Source: an uncultured Finegoldia sp. (GTDB lineage Bacteria; Bacillota; Clostridia; Tissierellales; Peptoniphilaceae). Taken from it: DNA of 64,000 nt. Made by a program: the position numbers and the translations under genes. The stretch spans positions 11,739 through 75,738 of the forward strand of contig NZ_CAAFUQ010000069.1 in NCBI RefSeq assembly GCF_900766215.1, read 5' to 3'. The notes beneath the pieces are model-generated. The model did not search any database. It was not told where the DNA came from and saw nothing but the letters and a program-made list of their open reading frames with translations. Positions 19,001 to 26,129 of this stretch are shown in pieces; position 1 is the stretch's first letter; the number at the start of each line of letters is the position of its first letter.

Positions 19001-20305
19001 AAAATAAGAATTAGATCTTTGATTCAAGCACTTGAAAAGAAGAACTTCATTCCAAATGTGAAGAAATCATATCACGTCGAAAAAGTTGAATTTACTAAGA
19101 AAATGAAAGAAGAATACACAATTCTTGCACCACAAATGGCTCCGGATCATTTTGAAATAATGGAATCATTATTCAAAGATAATGGCTACAAGGTTGAATT
19201 TTTGAAAGATGTAAATTCAAAAGTTATCGACGAAGGATTAAAATATGTAAACAATGACGCTTGTTACCCTTCAATTACCGTTGTAGGTCAAATGATGGAA
19301 GCTATAAATTCTGGAAGATATGATACTGACAAGCTAGCTTTATTAATGAGTCAAACTGGAGGAGCTTGCAGAGCAAGTAACTATGTTGGATTTATAAGAA
19401 AAGCATTAAAAGAAGCAGGTTATGAAAATATTCCAGTGATTGCTATTTCATGGCAAAACATCGAAACAAACGAAGGATTTAACCTTTCTCCATTGGTTTT
19501 ACAAAAGATGATTGTTGCAGTATTGTACGGAGATTTGATTATGAGATTATCAAATTTCACCAGAGCATACGAAAAAGAAAAACAAACAGATATGTTAAAA
19601 CAAAAATGGATTGAAGAATGTCAAAAGAGAGTTTTGAAATCAAGTTCAAAACTATTCAGACAAACTGTCGATGAAATTATAGGAGATTTCTCTAAAATTG
19701 AACTTTTGGATATCAAAAAACCAAAAGTTGGTATTGTAGGAGAAATTCTAGTAAAATATCTTCCTCAAGCTAACAATAATTTGCAAGATTTATTAGAAAA
19801 AGAAGGCTGTGAAGTTGTTATGCCTGATTTGACAGATTTTGTGCTTTATTGTTTGAGAAATGAATACCATAAGGGAAACTTCTTATCCAAATCAAAATTC
19901 ACAGGATTTATGTGCAACATGGGAGTAAATTTAATTGAACACTATAGAAAATACATCAGAAGTCAATTAATAAAGTCGAAGTTTACTCATCCACTAAAAA
20001 TACAAGAATTAGAAGATTACGCACAAGAAGTTGTATCACTTGGAAATCAATATGGTGAGGGATGGTTATTAACGGCTGAAATGATAGAATTAATTCACAT
20101 AAATGCCAATAATATTGTGTGCATACAACCTTTTGGTTGTCTTCCTAACCATATTACAGGAAAAGGCGTTATCAAAAAAATTAGACAATTGTATCCGCAA
20201 GCAAATATCATTCCTATTGATTACGATCCTGGTGCAAGTGAAGTTAACCAAATCAACAGAATTAAGCTTATGCTTTCGCAAGCAAAAGAGAAAATTAGTA
20301 ACTAA
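16100..20305 (+). CDS. Giant 2-hydroxyacyl-CoA dehydratase activase (BadF/BcrA-type ATPase, DUF2229)
   Basis: A 1401-residue cytosolic protein. It has two ASKHA ATPase domains in tandem, each starting with the phosphate-binding motif (GLDVGSTT at 6-13, and GIDAGSTTSK near 323). Each has a cluster-ligand segment (NSICAGGTGAFID and NEACSSGCGSFIE) of the kind that coordinates the shared [4Fe-4S] cluster in HgdC-type activators. A cysteine motif CKYCSNHC follows near 610, then the DUF2229 region and a long C-terminal part resembling dehydratase-subunit folds. Classical activators give one ATP-driven electron to 2-hydroxyacyl-CoA dehydratases; the client of these large fused forms is unknown. No dehydratase genes lie nearby. 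It is a monocistronic unit. Confidence 0.88.
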   Translation: MKIHMGLDVGSTTVKLVIINEDYEILFQEYTRHRSDIEETTKNVLKQAYDSHPEFKNSDCTIMVTGSGGMYVEDNLNIEFIQEVVAGTTAIKKYIPNADVCIELGGEDSKITYLRGNVEQRMNSICAGGTGAFIDQMAALLKTDASGLNELSKDYKKIFSIASRCGVYAKTDIQALINQGATKEDMAVSVFQSVVNQTISNLACGRPIEGNIVFLGGPLYFLSELRNRFITTLDDGINTFYSPENAQVFVALGAAIASMDEETVKYEDLLNRSYDKKQEISDDLILEPLFKNDEEKKEFYENHKKSNVKFKNIEEVEGNLYLGIDAGSTTSKIVVIDEDCNIVYDFYANNQGNPLDLVKEQLSVIYSKLNDNQKIVSSGITGYGEDFIKQALSVDFGEVETIAHLTAARYFDPEVDFVLDIGGQDMKAMHVNDGIIDSIQLNEACSSGCGSFIETFAHSLNLSVQEFQQKALESQNPVDLGSRCTVFMNSKVKQAQKEGASVSDIAAGLCYSVIKNAIQKVIKLRDPSKLGEHIVVQGGTFYGDAILRAFEKITGKVPTRPNISGLMGAMGMALIAKEKSTGYSTILSEDELEKFEYTQEQAECKYCSNHCKLTINTFANGKKFVTGNRCERGAGISLDKKDKLPNMYDYKNKRLFGYKSIPKDKAKATVGIPRVLNMYENYPFWHTFFTNLGYRVVLSSKSSRQIYEKGISSITSETCCYPAKLVHGHIEDLLEKNVDMIFYPSVFFEKQEYDKANNHINCPVVTGYPEVIKNNVDGLKNTKYFNPFISFQDKNKLKKRLIDELKELKLSDKDISNSVDVAWDELEKYRKDVKIEGKKSLAKIREMGKKAIVLAGRPYHVDSEINHGIPELITSLGLGVLSEDSIIDYEDDVDSDLRVLDQWVYHSRLYRAAEIVGNSEDLEMVQLNSFGCGIDAVTTDQVNEILSAKGKIYTVLKIDEISNLGAVKIRIRSLIQALEKKNFIPNVKKSYHVEKVEFTKKMKEEYTILAPQMAPDHFEIMESLFKDNGYKVEFLKDVNSKVIDEGLKYVNNDACYPSITVVGQMMEAINSGRYDTDKLALLMSQTGGACRASNYVGFIRKALKEAGYENIPVIAISWQNIETNEGFNLSPLVLQKMIVAVLYGDLIMRLSNFTRAYEKEKQTDMLKQKWIEECQKRVLKSSSKLFRQTVDEIIGDFSKIELLDIKKPKVGIVGEILVKYLPQANNNLQDLLEKEGCEVVMPDLTDFVLYCLRNEYHKGNFLSKSKFTGFMCNMGVNLIEHYRKYIRSQLIKSKFTHPLKIQELEDYAQEVVSLGNQYGEGWLLTAEMIELIHINANNIVCIQPFGCLPNHITGKGVIKKIRQLYPQANIIPIDYDPGASEVNQINRIKLMLSQAKEKISN

Positions 20306-20350
20306 AACTTACAAAAAATCAAAATTAGTGTAAATTTTCATTGTTTTTGA

Positions 20351-20401
20351 TATAATTAAATAAGTGTTATGACAAAGCACCGGTATATCCGTGTGCTTTG
20401 T
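20351..20401 (+). promoter_or_regulatory. -10 box and leader hairpin of the LCP gene
   Basis: A -10 TATAAT lies at 20351-20356. It is followed by a 9-bp perfect hairpin, acaaagcac (20372-20380) with gtgctttgt (20393-20401), in the presumed 5' leader 28 bases before the start codon. There is no T-run, so it is not a terminator; an mRNA-stability or regulatory role is possible. Confidence 0.5.
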
Positions 20402-20428
20402 TCATTAAGAAAGTAATTGGAGGAAAGA

Positions 20429-21379
20429 ATGAAGAAAAGAGCTGTTATTGTCTTTTTTATTTCGCTAGCACTATTTTTAGGGGGATATTTTGGTGCTGGT
20501 AAATTTTTGGGAAGCTTAAAAACAACTGGCTCTGATATTAAAGGCGATGAATTAGGAAAAAATAACGTAATTGAACAAAATATACCAGATGAATTTTTAT
20601 TTGTATTATTAGGCATTGATAAAGAAGTAAGCACAACGGATCATCAAAGATCTGATACGATAATGGTTTGCAAAGTTAATTTTAATTCGGGAAATGTTGA
20701 CATATTATCTGTACCGAGAGATACACAAATTAGATTAAATGGCAATATTCACAAAGTAAATGCAGCACACGCGTATGAAGGTCCAAAAGGATCTTTGAAA
20801 GCGTTGAGAGATTTACTGGGAATAGATTTAGATTATTATGTTGAAGTTGATTTTGATAGTGTTGAACATATTGTAGATGCTATGGGAGGGGTTGAGGTTG
20901 ATTCTCCAGTAGAAATTAATCTTCCTACAATAAAAATGCATATTCCAAAAGGAAAATCTAAGCTAAATGGAGCTGAAGCGTTGCAATATGTAAGAGCTCG
21001 TCATCCACTTGGAGGATCAGATGAAGCTAGAATTGAAAATCAACACTACTTCATAAAAACATTATTGGATCAATTATTGAGCCCATCGAATATTACGAAA
21101 ATGCCAAAGATGGTTGATATTTTCAAAAAAGATGTAAAGACAAACATTCCGTTGGGAGATATGACTGCTTATCTGACAAAACTTCCTAACTTTTCATCTA
21201 GCAAAATACATAGCTATATACTTCCAGGAGAATACAAGGATGATGGAATAAGTTGGTATATGGCTGATGAAGAAAAATTACCAGAAATTGTAGACAGATT
21301 ATTTGCTGAATACAAACTGGACGATACTATCACTAATCATGACAATAAAGAAGATGAGGAAGAATCTCAAAATAATTAG
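20429..21379 (+). CDS. LytR-CpsA-Psr (LCP) family cell-wall glycopolymer ligase
   Basis: LCP enzymes move wall teichoic acid or capsule-type polymers from a lipid carrier to peptidoglycan outside the membrane. Seen here are an N-terminal membrane anchor (about residues 5-25) and the LCP domain from about 60 to 290. Key motifs include RSDTIMV, SVPRDTQI and the arginine-rich RARHPLGGSDEARIENQ. The tail is acidic (DNKEDEEESQNN). The ATG at 20429 is chosen because ggagga sits 5 bases upstream; the in-frame TTG at 20417 overlaps that ribosome site. Full length for the family (316 residues). Confidence 0.9.
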   Translation: MKKRAVIVFFISLALFLGGYFGAGKFLGSLKTTGSDIKGDELGKNNVIEQNIPDEFLFVLLGIDKEVSTTDHQRSDTIMVCKVNFNSGNVDILSVPRDTQIRLNGNIHKVNAAHAYEGPKGSLKALRDLLGIDLDYYVEVDFDSVEHIVDAMGGVEVDSPVEINLPTIKMHIPKGKSKLNGAEALQYVRARHPLGGSDEARIENQHYFIKTLLDQLLSPSNITKMPKMVDIFKKDVKTNIPLGDMTAYLTKLPNFSSSKIHSYILPGEYKDDGISWYMADEEKLPEIVDRLFAEYKLDDTITNHDNKEDEEESQNN

Positions 21380-21405
21380 TGGTTTTGTTTTTGGGAGGTA
21401 TGTTT

Positions 21406-22416
21406 GTGGAAAGAAAGCAAGAACACATTGAAAATTATTTGAAATCTGAATATAAGGGCAATAATTTATTGGATTGTGTGTATTTGGAACACACATCTCT
21501 ACCTGAAATTGATTTAAATGATGTTGATTTATCTATGGAATTTAACGGTAAAAAAATCGACTATCCATTTATGATAAACGCAATGACAGGTGGGGGAGAT
21601 TCCTGCTGTGACATAAATGAAGATTTGGCTAGATTGTGTAAGACATTCAATATTCCAATGGCAGTTGGTAGTCAAAAAATTGCGCTTGTTGAACCAGAAG
21701 CAATCGAAAGTTTTGAACTTGTACGAGAAAATTTGACAAAGAATGAAAATATAGTAATAGGAAATCTTTCTGCAAGAGAAAGCTTAGAATCCGTTAAGAA
21801 ATCCATTAAAATGATTGATGCTGACATGTTTGGTCTGCACCTCAATCCGATTCAAGAGTTGATAATGGAAGAAGGAGACAGAGAATTTACAGGTATCAAA
21901 GATAATATTAAAAATATTATTCAAAATACAGATATCCCAATAATTGTAAAAGAAGTGGGATATGGAATGAACAAAAAAACTGTAAATGAGCTGTACGATT
22001 TAGGTGTTAGATACATCGATATAGCTGGATTTGGAGGAACAAATTTTTCTGAAATAGAAGATAACAGAAGGTTTGATATGGAATTTTCTGAGTTTTATTG
22101 TTGGGGAATTCCAACGGCGAAAATATTAATAGACTTACAAGATAAACCAGATGATTTGTTTTTGATTGCAAGTGGAGGAATTAGAACATCCATAGATATA
22201 GTAAAAGCATTGGTACTTGGTGCTGATATGACTGCTATGAGTGGGGAAGTGCTATCTTATCTAATGCATGGTGGTTACGAATTCGCTAAGGAATTTTTGG
22301 ATAGCTTAATATATAAGTTGAAGATGCTTATGGTAATGCTTGGAGCAAAGAACATAAGTGAATTGCGTAATATAGACTACAAAGTATTTGGTAAATTAAA
22401 AGAAATTACAGAATAA
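21406..22416 (+). CDS. fni: Isopentenyl-diphosphate delta-isomerase, type 2 (FMN-dependent)
   Basis: Interconverts IPP and DMAPP using FMN and NADPH. The TIM-barrel flavoprotein of 336 residues has PFMINAMTGGGD near the N-terminus, EVGYGMNKKT and the phosphate-binding GGIRTSIDIVKAL near the C-terminus. GTG at 21406 is taken as start because gggaggt lies 6 bases upstream; the ATG at 21400 touches the ribosome site. Type-2 isomerases go with the mevalonate pathway in Gram-positive bacteria, so that pathway is expected elsewhere. Twenty-six bases separate it from the LCP gene; both may share a transcript and serve lipid-carrier and wall assembly. Confidence 0.9.
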   Translation: MERKQEHIENYLKSEYKGNNLLDCVYLEHTSLPEIDLNDVDLSMEFNGKKIDYPFMINAMTGGGDSCCDINEDLARLCKTFNIPMAVGSQKIALVEPEAIESFELVRENLTKNENIVIGNLSARESLESVKKSIKMIDADMFGLHLNPIQELIMEEGDREFTGIKDNIKNIIQNTDIPIIVKEVGYGMNKKTVNELYDLGVRYIDIAGFGGTNFSEIEDNRRFDMEFSEFYCWGIPTAKILIDLQDKPDDLFLIASGGIRTSIDIVKALVLGADMTAMSGEVLSYLMHGGYEFAKEFLDSLIYKLKMLMVMLGAKNISELRNIDYKVFGKLKEITE

Positions 22417-22464
22417 AAAAGTCATACAAATTTGATTTTATTATCAAACTTGTATGACTTTTTT
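22416..22464. terminator. Bidirectional terminator between fni and bioY
   Basis: Long inverted repeat aaaaagtcatacaa-a-tttgat / atcaaa-c-ttgtatgacttttt between convergent genes, with T-runs on either strand. Confidence 0.9.
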
Positions 22465-22996
22465 AAATGTATTTTTCTACTCTTTTTGTAACAAAACTAA
22501 AAAGCAATGCTTTCAAAATATCTCCAGGCAAGAAAACTATCATACCTGTAAATAATAATTTCCATAAATCGAATTGCTTGTCGGATAATTTGAAAAATAC
22601 TCCCATGTACACGACTCCAAAAGCATAGATTATTAAAGATGAAATCATGAACATAATAAATAAATTAAAATTAGATAAGTTTTGTTTTTTGTATTTTACA
22701 TAAAAAGTCTGTGCCAAAAACCCTAATATATAACCAAAACTTGGTGAGAATATTGCTTGTAGTCCACCTTTTCCTCCAGCAAAAACGGGAAGACCGATAA
22801 GTCCTAGTGCAATATACAACAAAACAGACATATTTGAATATTTTTTACTCAAATAATATCCAGATGCTATTGCAAACAAACTTTGCAGCGATATAGGAAC
22901 TGGGAATAATGGAATTATTATATAAGATCCGATTATTATTAACGCACTAAATAGAGCGATTTTTATGAGTTCTTTAGTATTGATGCTTTTACTCAT
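22463..22996 (-). CDS. bioY: Biotin ECF transporter S component BioY
   Basis: The substrate-binding membrane protein for biotin has 177 residues and about six hydrophobic segments. BioY features include GLIGLPVFAGGKGGL and SPSFGYILGF. It probably works with the shared EcfA1-EcfA2-EcfT module encoded at 49585-52072 (group II ECF arrangement; inference). It overlaps the end of the upstream TIM-barrel gene by 8 bases, so the two are cotranscribed and likely coupled. Confidence 0.92.
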   Translation of the reverse strand: MSKSINTKELIKIALFSALIIIGSYIIIPLFPVPISLQSLFAIASGYYLSKKYSNMSVLLYIALGLIGLPVFAGGKGGLQAIFSPSFGYILGFLAQTFYVKYKKQNLSNFNLFIMFMISSLIIYAFGVVYMGVFFKLSDKQFDLWKLLFTGMIVFLPGDILKALLFSFVTKRVEKYI

Positions 22997-23678
22997 CTTG
23001 CTTTTCTCTCATATCTTCTCTGTAATTTGCCATTACTTTGTGGAAAATTTCTCCAGATGTTGGTGGTGTATAAGTTAAAGCATTTGCTCCGGCATTTATT
23101 GTATCCATAATATTTTGTTCATTGTCACCACCTGTTGCAATTATTGGAAATTCGTATCCGACTTTTTTTCTGATTTCTTCGACTAAGAAAGCTGTTTTCT
23201 TTCCTCCAGATACATTTAAAATCGCAGCACCGGAATTTATTTTGCCTTCGATATCATCGTATGCAGATACAATTGTAGCAACAATAGGAATATCCAACAC
23301 TTTTTTCATTTCTACTATCGTGTCATTTTTCATAGGAGCATTGACAATTACTCCATAAGCGCCTAACATTTCAGCTTGCAATGCAATGTTTACACTTCTA
23401 ATTCCTGAAGTAATTCCGCCGCCAACTCCCGCAAAAACTGGCAGGCTAGAAGACATTATAATAGCATTTGTGATTGATAATGTAGGTGTAAAAGGATATA
23501 CTGCCATTATTGCGTGTCCATTTGTGTTATTTATTATCGCTATGTCTGTTGTGAAGACAAGAGTTTTAATTCTTTTTCCTAAAACTGTTATGCCAGATGC
23601 TTTATACATTGCCTCTGGAATATGTACTAATCTATGTCTCAAATTTGATTCTACTTCTGGTATATATTTCTTTTCCAT
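22989..23678 (-). CDS. Predicted TIM-barrel protein of unknown function
   Basis: I do not recognise a characterised relative. The 229-residue sequence shows regular beta-alpha alternation (VFAGVGGGITSG, AYGVIVNAP, IVATIVSAYDD, AILNVSGG, PIIATGGDNEQNI, ANALTYTPP). The glycine-rich loops near the C-terminal strands resemble a standard phosphate-binding site of (beta/alpha)8 barrels. There is no signal peptide or membrane segment. It is the first gene of a two-gene unit with bioY (8-base overlap), so a link to biotin or a related vitamin is possible. A good ribosome site (aaggagg) precedes the ATG. Confidence 0.7.
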   Translation of the reverse strand: MEKKYIPEVESNLRHRLVHIPEAMYKASGITVLGKRIKTLVFTTDIAIINNTNGHAIMAVYPFTPTLSITNAIIMSSSLPVFAGVGGGITSGIRSVNIALQAEMLGAYGVIVNAPMKNDTIVEMKKVLDIPIVATIVSAYDDIEGKINSGAAILNVSGGKKTAFLVEEIRKKVGYEFPIIATGGDNEQNIMDTINAGANALTYTPPTSGEIFHKVMANYREDMREKQDE

Positions 23679-23712
23679 AAGATGCCTCCTTAAAAATGAA
23701 TTTCATATTTAT

Positions 23713-23740
23713 ATTATAATAGATAAGTGGATTAAGGCAA
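23713..23740 (-). promoter_or_regulatory. Promoter of the TIM-barrel/bioY operon
   Basis: On the minus strand: -35 TTGCCT (23735-23740), 16-base spacer, -10 TATAAT (23713-23718). No BirA-like long inverted repeat is evident. Confidence 0.6.
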
Positions 23741-23815
23741 ACGAAAATCTCAAAAAAAATATTTGATTAATTTGTTGTAATTGTTACTAAATTATGGTAA
23801 TATATATAAGTAAAT

Positions 23816-23850
23816 CCTTGCTCCGGATAGGAGCCAAATAGACCACAAGG
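23816..23850 (+). promoter_or_regulatory. rpsF leader, S6:S18-binding RNA motif
   Basis: The leader folds with an outer stem ccttg (23816-23820) with caagg (23846-23850) and an inner stem ctcc (23821-23824) with ggag (23830-23833), with internal ccg and cca segments. This resembles the known S6:S18 autoregulatory motif. The 3' arm of the outer stem overlaps the ribosome site aaggagg (23847-23853), so binding could hide it and repress rpsF-ssb-rpsR. Confidence 0.7.
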
Positions 23851-23859
23851 AGGTGTCAT

Positions 23860-24147
23860 ATGAATAAATATGAATTAGTGCTAATCTTTAAGCCAGAATT
23901 ATCAGAAGAAGACAGAAATACTGTATTTTCAAGAATTCAACAAGTTATCGACGAAAATGGTAAACTTGAAGAAGTTCACGATTGGGGAAAAAGAAAATTA
24001 GCTTATGAAATCAACTACATCAAAGAAGGTTACTATTATATTGTAAACTTCGATTTGGATCCACAATTTGTTAAGGAAATCGAAAGAAGATGTAGATTAT
24101 TCGACCAAATCATTAGATACATGGTTGTTAGAGTTGACGAACAATAA
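23860..24147 (+). CDS. rpsF: 30S ribosomal protein S6
   Basis: 95 residues, full length, beginning [19 protein letters not shown] as in bacterial S6. It binds S18 on the 30S platform. It is first in the conserved rpsF-ssb-rpsR operon and follows the autoregulatory leader. Confidence 0.97.
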
Positions 24148-24168
24148 TCGTTAAGAGGAGGAAATGTT

Positions 24169-24684
24169 TTGAATAATGTTAGTTTGATGGGTAGATTGAC
24201 AAGAGACCCTGAAGTTAGATATTCAGCTAATACTCAATTAGCCAACGCTAGATTTAGTGTTGCTGTAGATAGAAGATTATCTAAAGAAAAAAGAATGGAA
24301 GCTGAAAACAACAATCAACCAACTGCAGATTTTATCAATTGCGTAGCTTTCGGTAGAACGGCAGAAGTTATTGGACAATATTTCCACAAAGGAAATAGAA
24401 TTGCTGTGACAGGTCACATTCAAACAGGATCTTATGAAAACCAACAAGGACAAAGAATTTATACGACTGATGTAATTGTCGATCAATTTGATTTTGTTGA
24501 ATCAAGTGGTTCACAATCAAATGCAGGTAACTATCAAGGTTACAACAACAATAACCAATCATTAAACAATAATTCTTTCCAAAACAACAATTTCCAAAAT
24601 TCAAACGATATTCATAAGAGTAATGATGATTTCGGAATGGGAGACAATGCAGTTCCAACTGATGTTGATGAACTTCCATTCTAA
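24169..24684 (+). CDS. ssb: Single-stranded DNA-binding protein
   Basis: An OB-fold ssDNA-binding protein of 171 residues. The N-terminal OB domain spans about 1-108 ([16 protein letters not shown]). A low-complexity Asn/Gln-rich linker follows, then the acidic tip DVDELPF that recruits partner proteins. The start is TTG at 24169 with gaggagga upstream; the nearby ATG at 24164 is out of frame. It lies between rpsF and rpsR as in most Firmicutes. Confidence 0.97.
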   Translation: MNNVSLMGRLTRDPEVRYSANTQLANARFSVAVDRRLSKEKRMEAENNNQPTADFINCVAFGRTAEVIGQYFHKGNRIAVTGHIQTGSYENQQGQRIYTTDVIVDQFDFVESSGSQSNAGNYQGYNNNNQSLNNNSFQNNNFQNSNDIHKSNDDFGMGDNAVPTDVDELPF

Positions 24685-24704
24685 AAGTAGGAGGTTTTAA
24701 AGAT

Positions 24705-24929
24705 ATGCAAAGAAGATTTAGACCTAGAAAAAAGATAGATCCATTCCAAAAGGATAAAACAAAAGTTATTGATTACAAAGATGTAAACATGCTTAAAAAT
24801 TATATCAGTGAAAGAGGTAAAATTTTACCAAGAAGAGTAACTGGTTTAAATGCAAAACATCAAAGACAAATAACTGACGCTATCAAAAAAGCTAGACAAG
24901 TTGCACTATTACCATACAGTGCTGAATAA
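24705..24929 (+). CDS. rpsR: 30S ribosomal protein S18
   Basis: 74 residues. It contains the typical S18 core [18 protein letters not shown] and the tail [20 protein letters not shown]. Last gene of the rpsF operon, followed by a terminator. Confidence 0.97.
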   Translation: MQRRFRPRKKIDPFQKDKTKVIDYKDVNMLKNYISERGKILPRRVTGLNAKHQRQITDAIKKARQVALLPYSAE

Positions 24930-24939
24930 GAAATAATTA

Positions 24940-24964
24940 AGCTACCTTGATGGTAGCTTTTTTT
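24940..24964 (+). terminator. Terminator of the rpsF operon
   Basis: agctacc (24940-24946) pairs ggtagct (24952-24958), with a T-run to 24964. The ilvE start codon is only 19 bases further on, so ilvE expression may depend on read-through. Confidence 0.88.
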
Positions 24965-24982
24965 ACATATAAGGAGAAGAAA

Positions 24983-26044
24983 ATGAGTTTAAAAATAGAG
25001 AAGACTACAAACCCAAAACAAAAATATTTAAGCAGTGATGAATTAGAATTTGGTAAAATTTTTACTGACCATATGTTTATTATGGACTATGATATAGAAA
25101 AAGGATGGCATGATGAAAGAATTGTTTCTTATCAAAATATTTGTCTTGATCCATCTGCTATGGTTTTTCATTACGGACAAACTGTTTTCGAAGGAATGAA
25201 AGCTTATAAAAACAATGGAAAAGTATATTTGTTTAGACCTTTAGAAAACTTAAAAAGATTAAATAAAAGTAATGATAGATTGTGTATTCCACAAATCGAT
25301 GAAGAAAAAGTTTTGGAATATTTGTACAAGTTTGTAGATTTAGAAAGAGATTGGATACCTGAGGAAGAGGGTTGTTCATTGTATATAAGACCTTTCATAA
25401 TTGCAACTGATGCACAATTGGGAGTAAAGGTTAGTAGTCAATACAAACTTATTATAATTGCTTCTCCAAGTGGTTCATATTACAAAAATGGATTGAATCC
25501 TGTTAGTATTTATGTTGAAAAAGAGTATGTAAGAGCTGTAAGAGGCGGAATGGGAATGGCAAAAACTGGCGGTAATTACGCTGCTAGTATGAAAAGTCAA
25601 GACATCGCACATGAAAAGGGATACTCACAAGTATTGTGGTTAGATGGTGTTGAGAGAAAATACATCGAAGAAGTAGGAGCTATGAATATTTTCTTTGTAT
25701 TAAAAGACAAAGTTATAACTCCAATGATTAATGGAAGCATTTTGGAAGGAATAACTAGAAAATCTGTAATCGAATTACTAAGACACGAAGGAATGGAAGT
25801 TTGTGAAGAAAGAATTTCGATTGAGGATATTGTAGATTACTACAAAAAAGGAGAGCTTTTGGAAATATTTGGAACGGGAACAGCTGCTGTAATCAGTCCT
25901 GTGGGTAAGCTCTTGTATGATGGATATGAAATGGAAGTTAATGCTGGAAAAATCGGAGAAATTAGCCTTCATGTTTATGAAACTTTGACTGATTTACAAT
26001 TTGGAAAAATAAAAGACGATTTTAATTGGAGAGTTGAGATTTAA
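24983..26044 (+). CDS. ilvE: Branched-chain amino acid aminotransferase
   Basis: PLP fold-type IV enzyme, 353 residues, moving amino groups between Leu/Ile/Val and 2-oxoglutarate. Family motifs: YGQTVFEGMKAY, RPLENLKRLNKS, GGNYAASMKSQ (PLP-lysine region) and IFGTGTAAVISPVG. ATG at 24983 follows aaggag by 7 bases. The in-frame upstream codons from 24947 run through the rpsR terminator and are not part of the gene. No other branched-chain pathway genes are near, so a catabolic or salvage role is as likely as biosynthesis. Confidence 0.93.
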   Translation: MSLKIEKTTNPKQKYLSSDELEFGKIFTDHMFIMDYDIEKGWHDERIVSYQNICLDPSAMVFHYGQTVFEGMKAYKNNGKVYLFRPLENLKRLNKSNDRLCIPQIDEEKVLEYLYKFVDLERDWIPEEEGCSLYIRPFIIATDAQLGVKVSSQYKLIIIASPSGSYYKNGLNPVSIYVEKEYVRAVRGGMGMAKTGGNYAASMKSQDIAHEKGYSQVLWLDGVERKYIEEVGAMNIFFVLKDKVITPMINGSILEGITRKSVIELLRHEGMEVCEERISIEDIVDYYKKGELLEIFGTGTAAVISPVGKLLYDGYEMEVNAGKIGEISLHVYETLTDLQFGKIKDDFNWRVEI

Positions 26045-26085
26045 ACGTCAAAAGTTAATTGGTAGATATTTTTATTTTGTATTTA

Positions 26086-26094
26086 TGATATAAT
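26086..26094 (+). promoter_or_regulatory. Extended -10 promoter of the sugar dehydratase gene
   Basis: TGaTATAAT, 35 bases before the start codon; no convincing -35. The next three genes are closely packed and can all be read from here. Confidence 0.55.
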
Positions 26095-26129
26095 AGATAC
26101 GATAAAAAATATTTATCAGAGGAGTTAGA

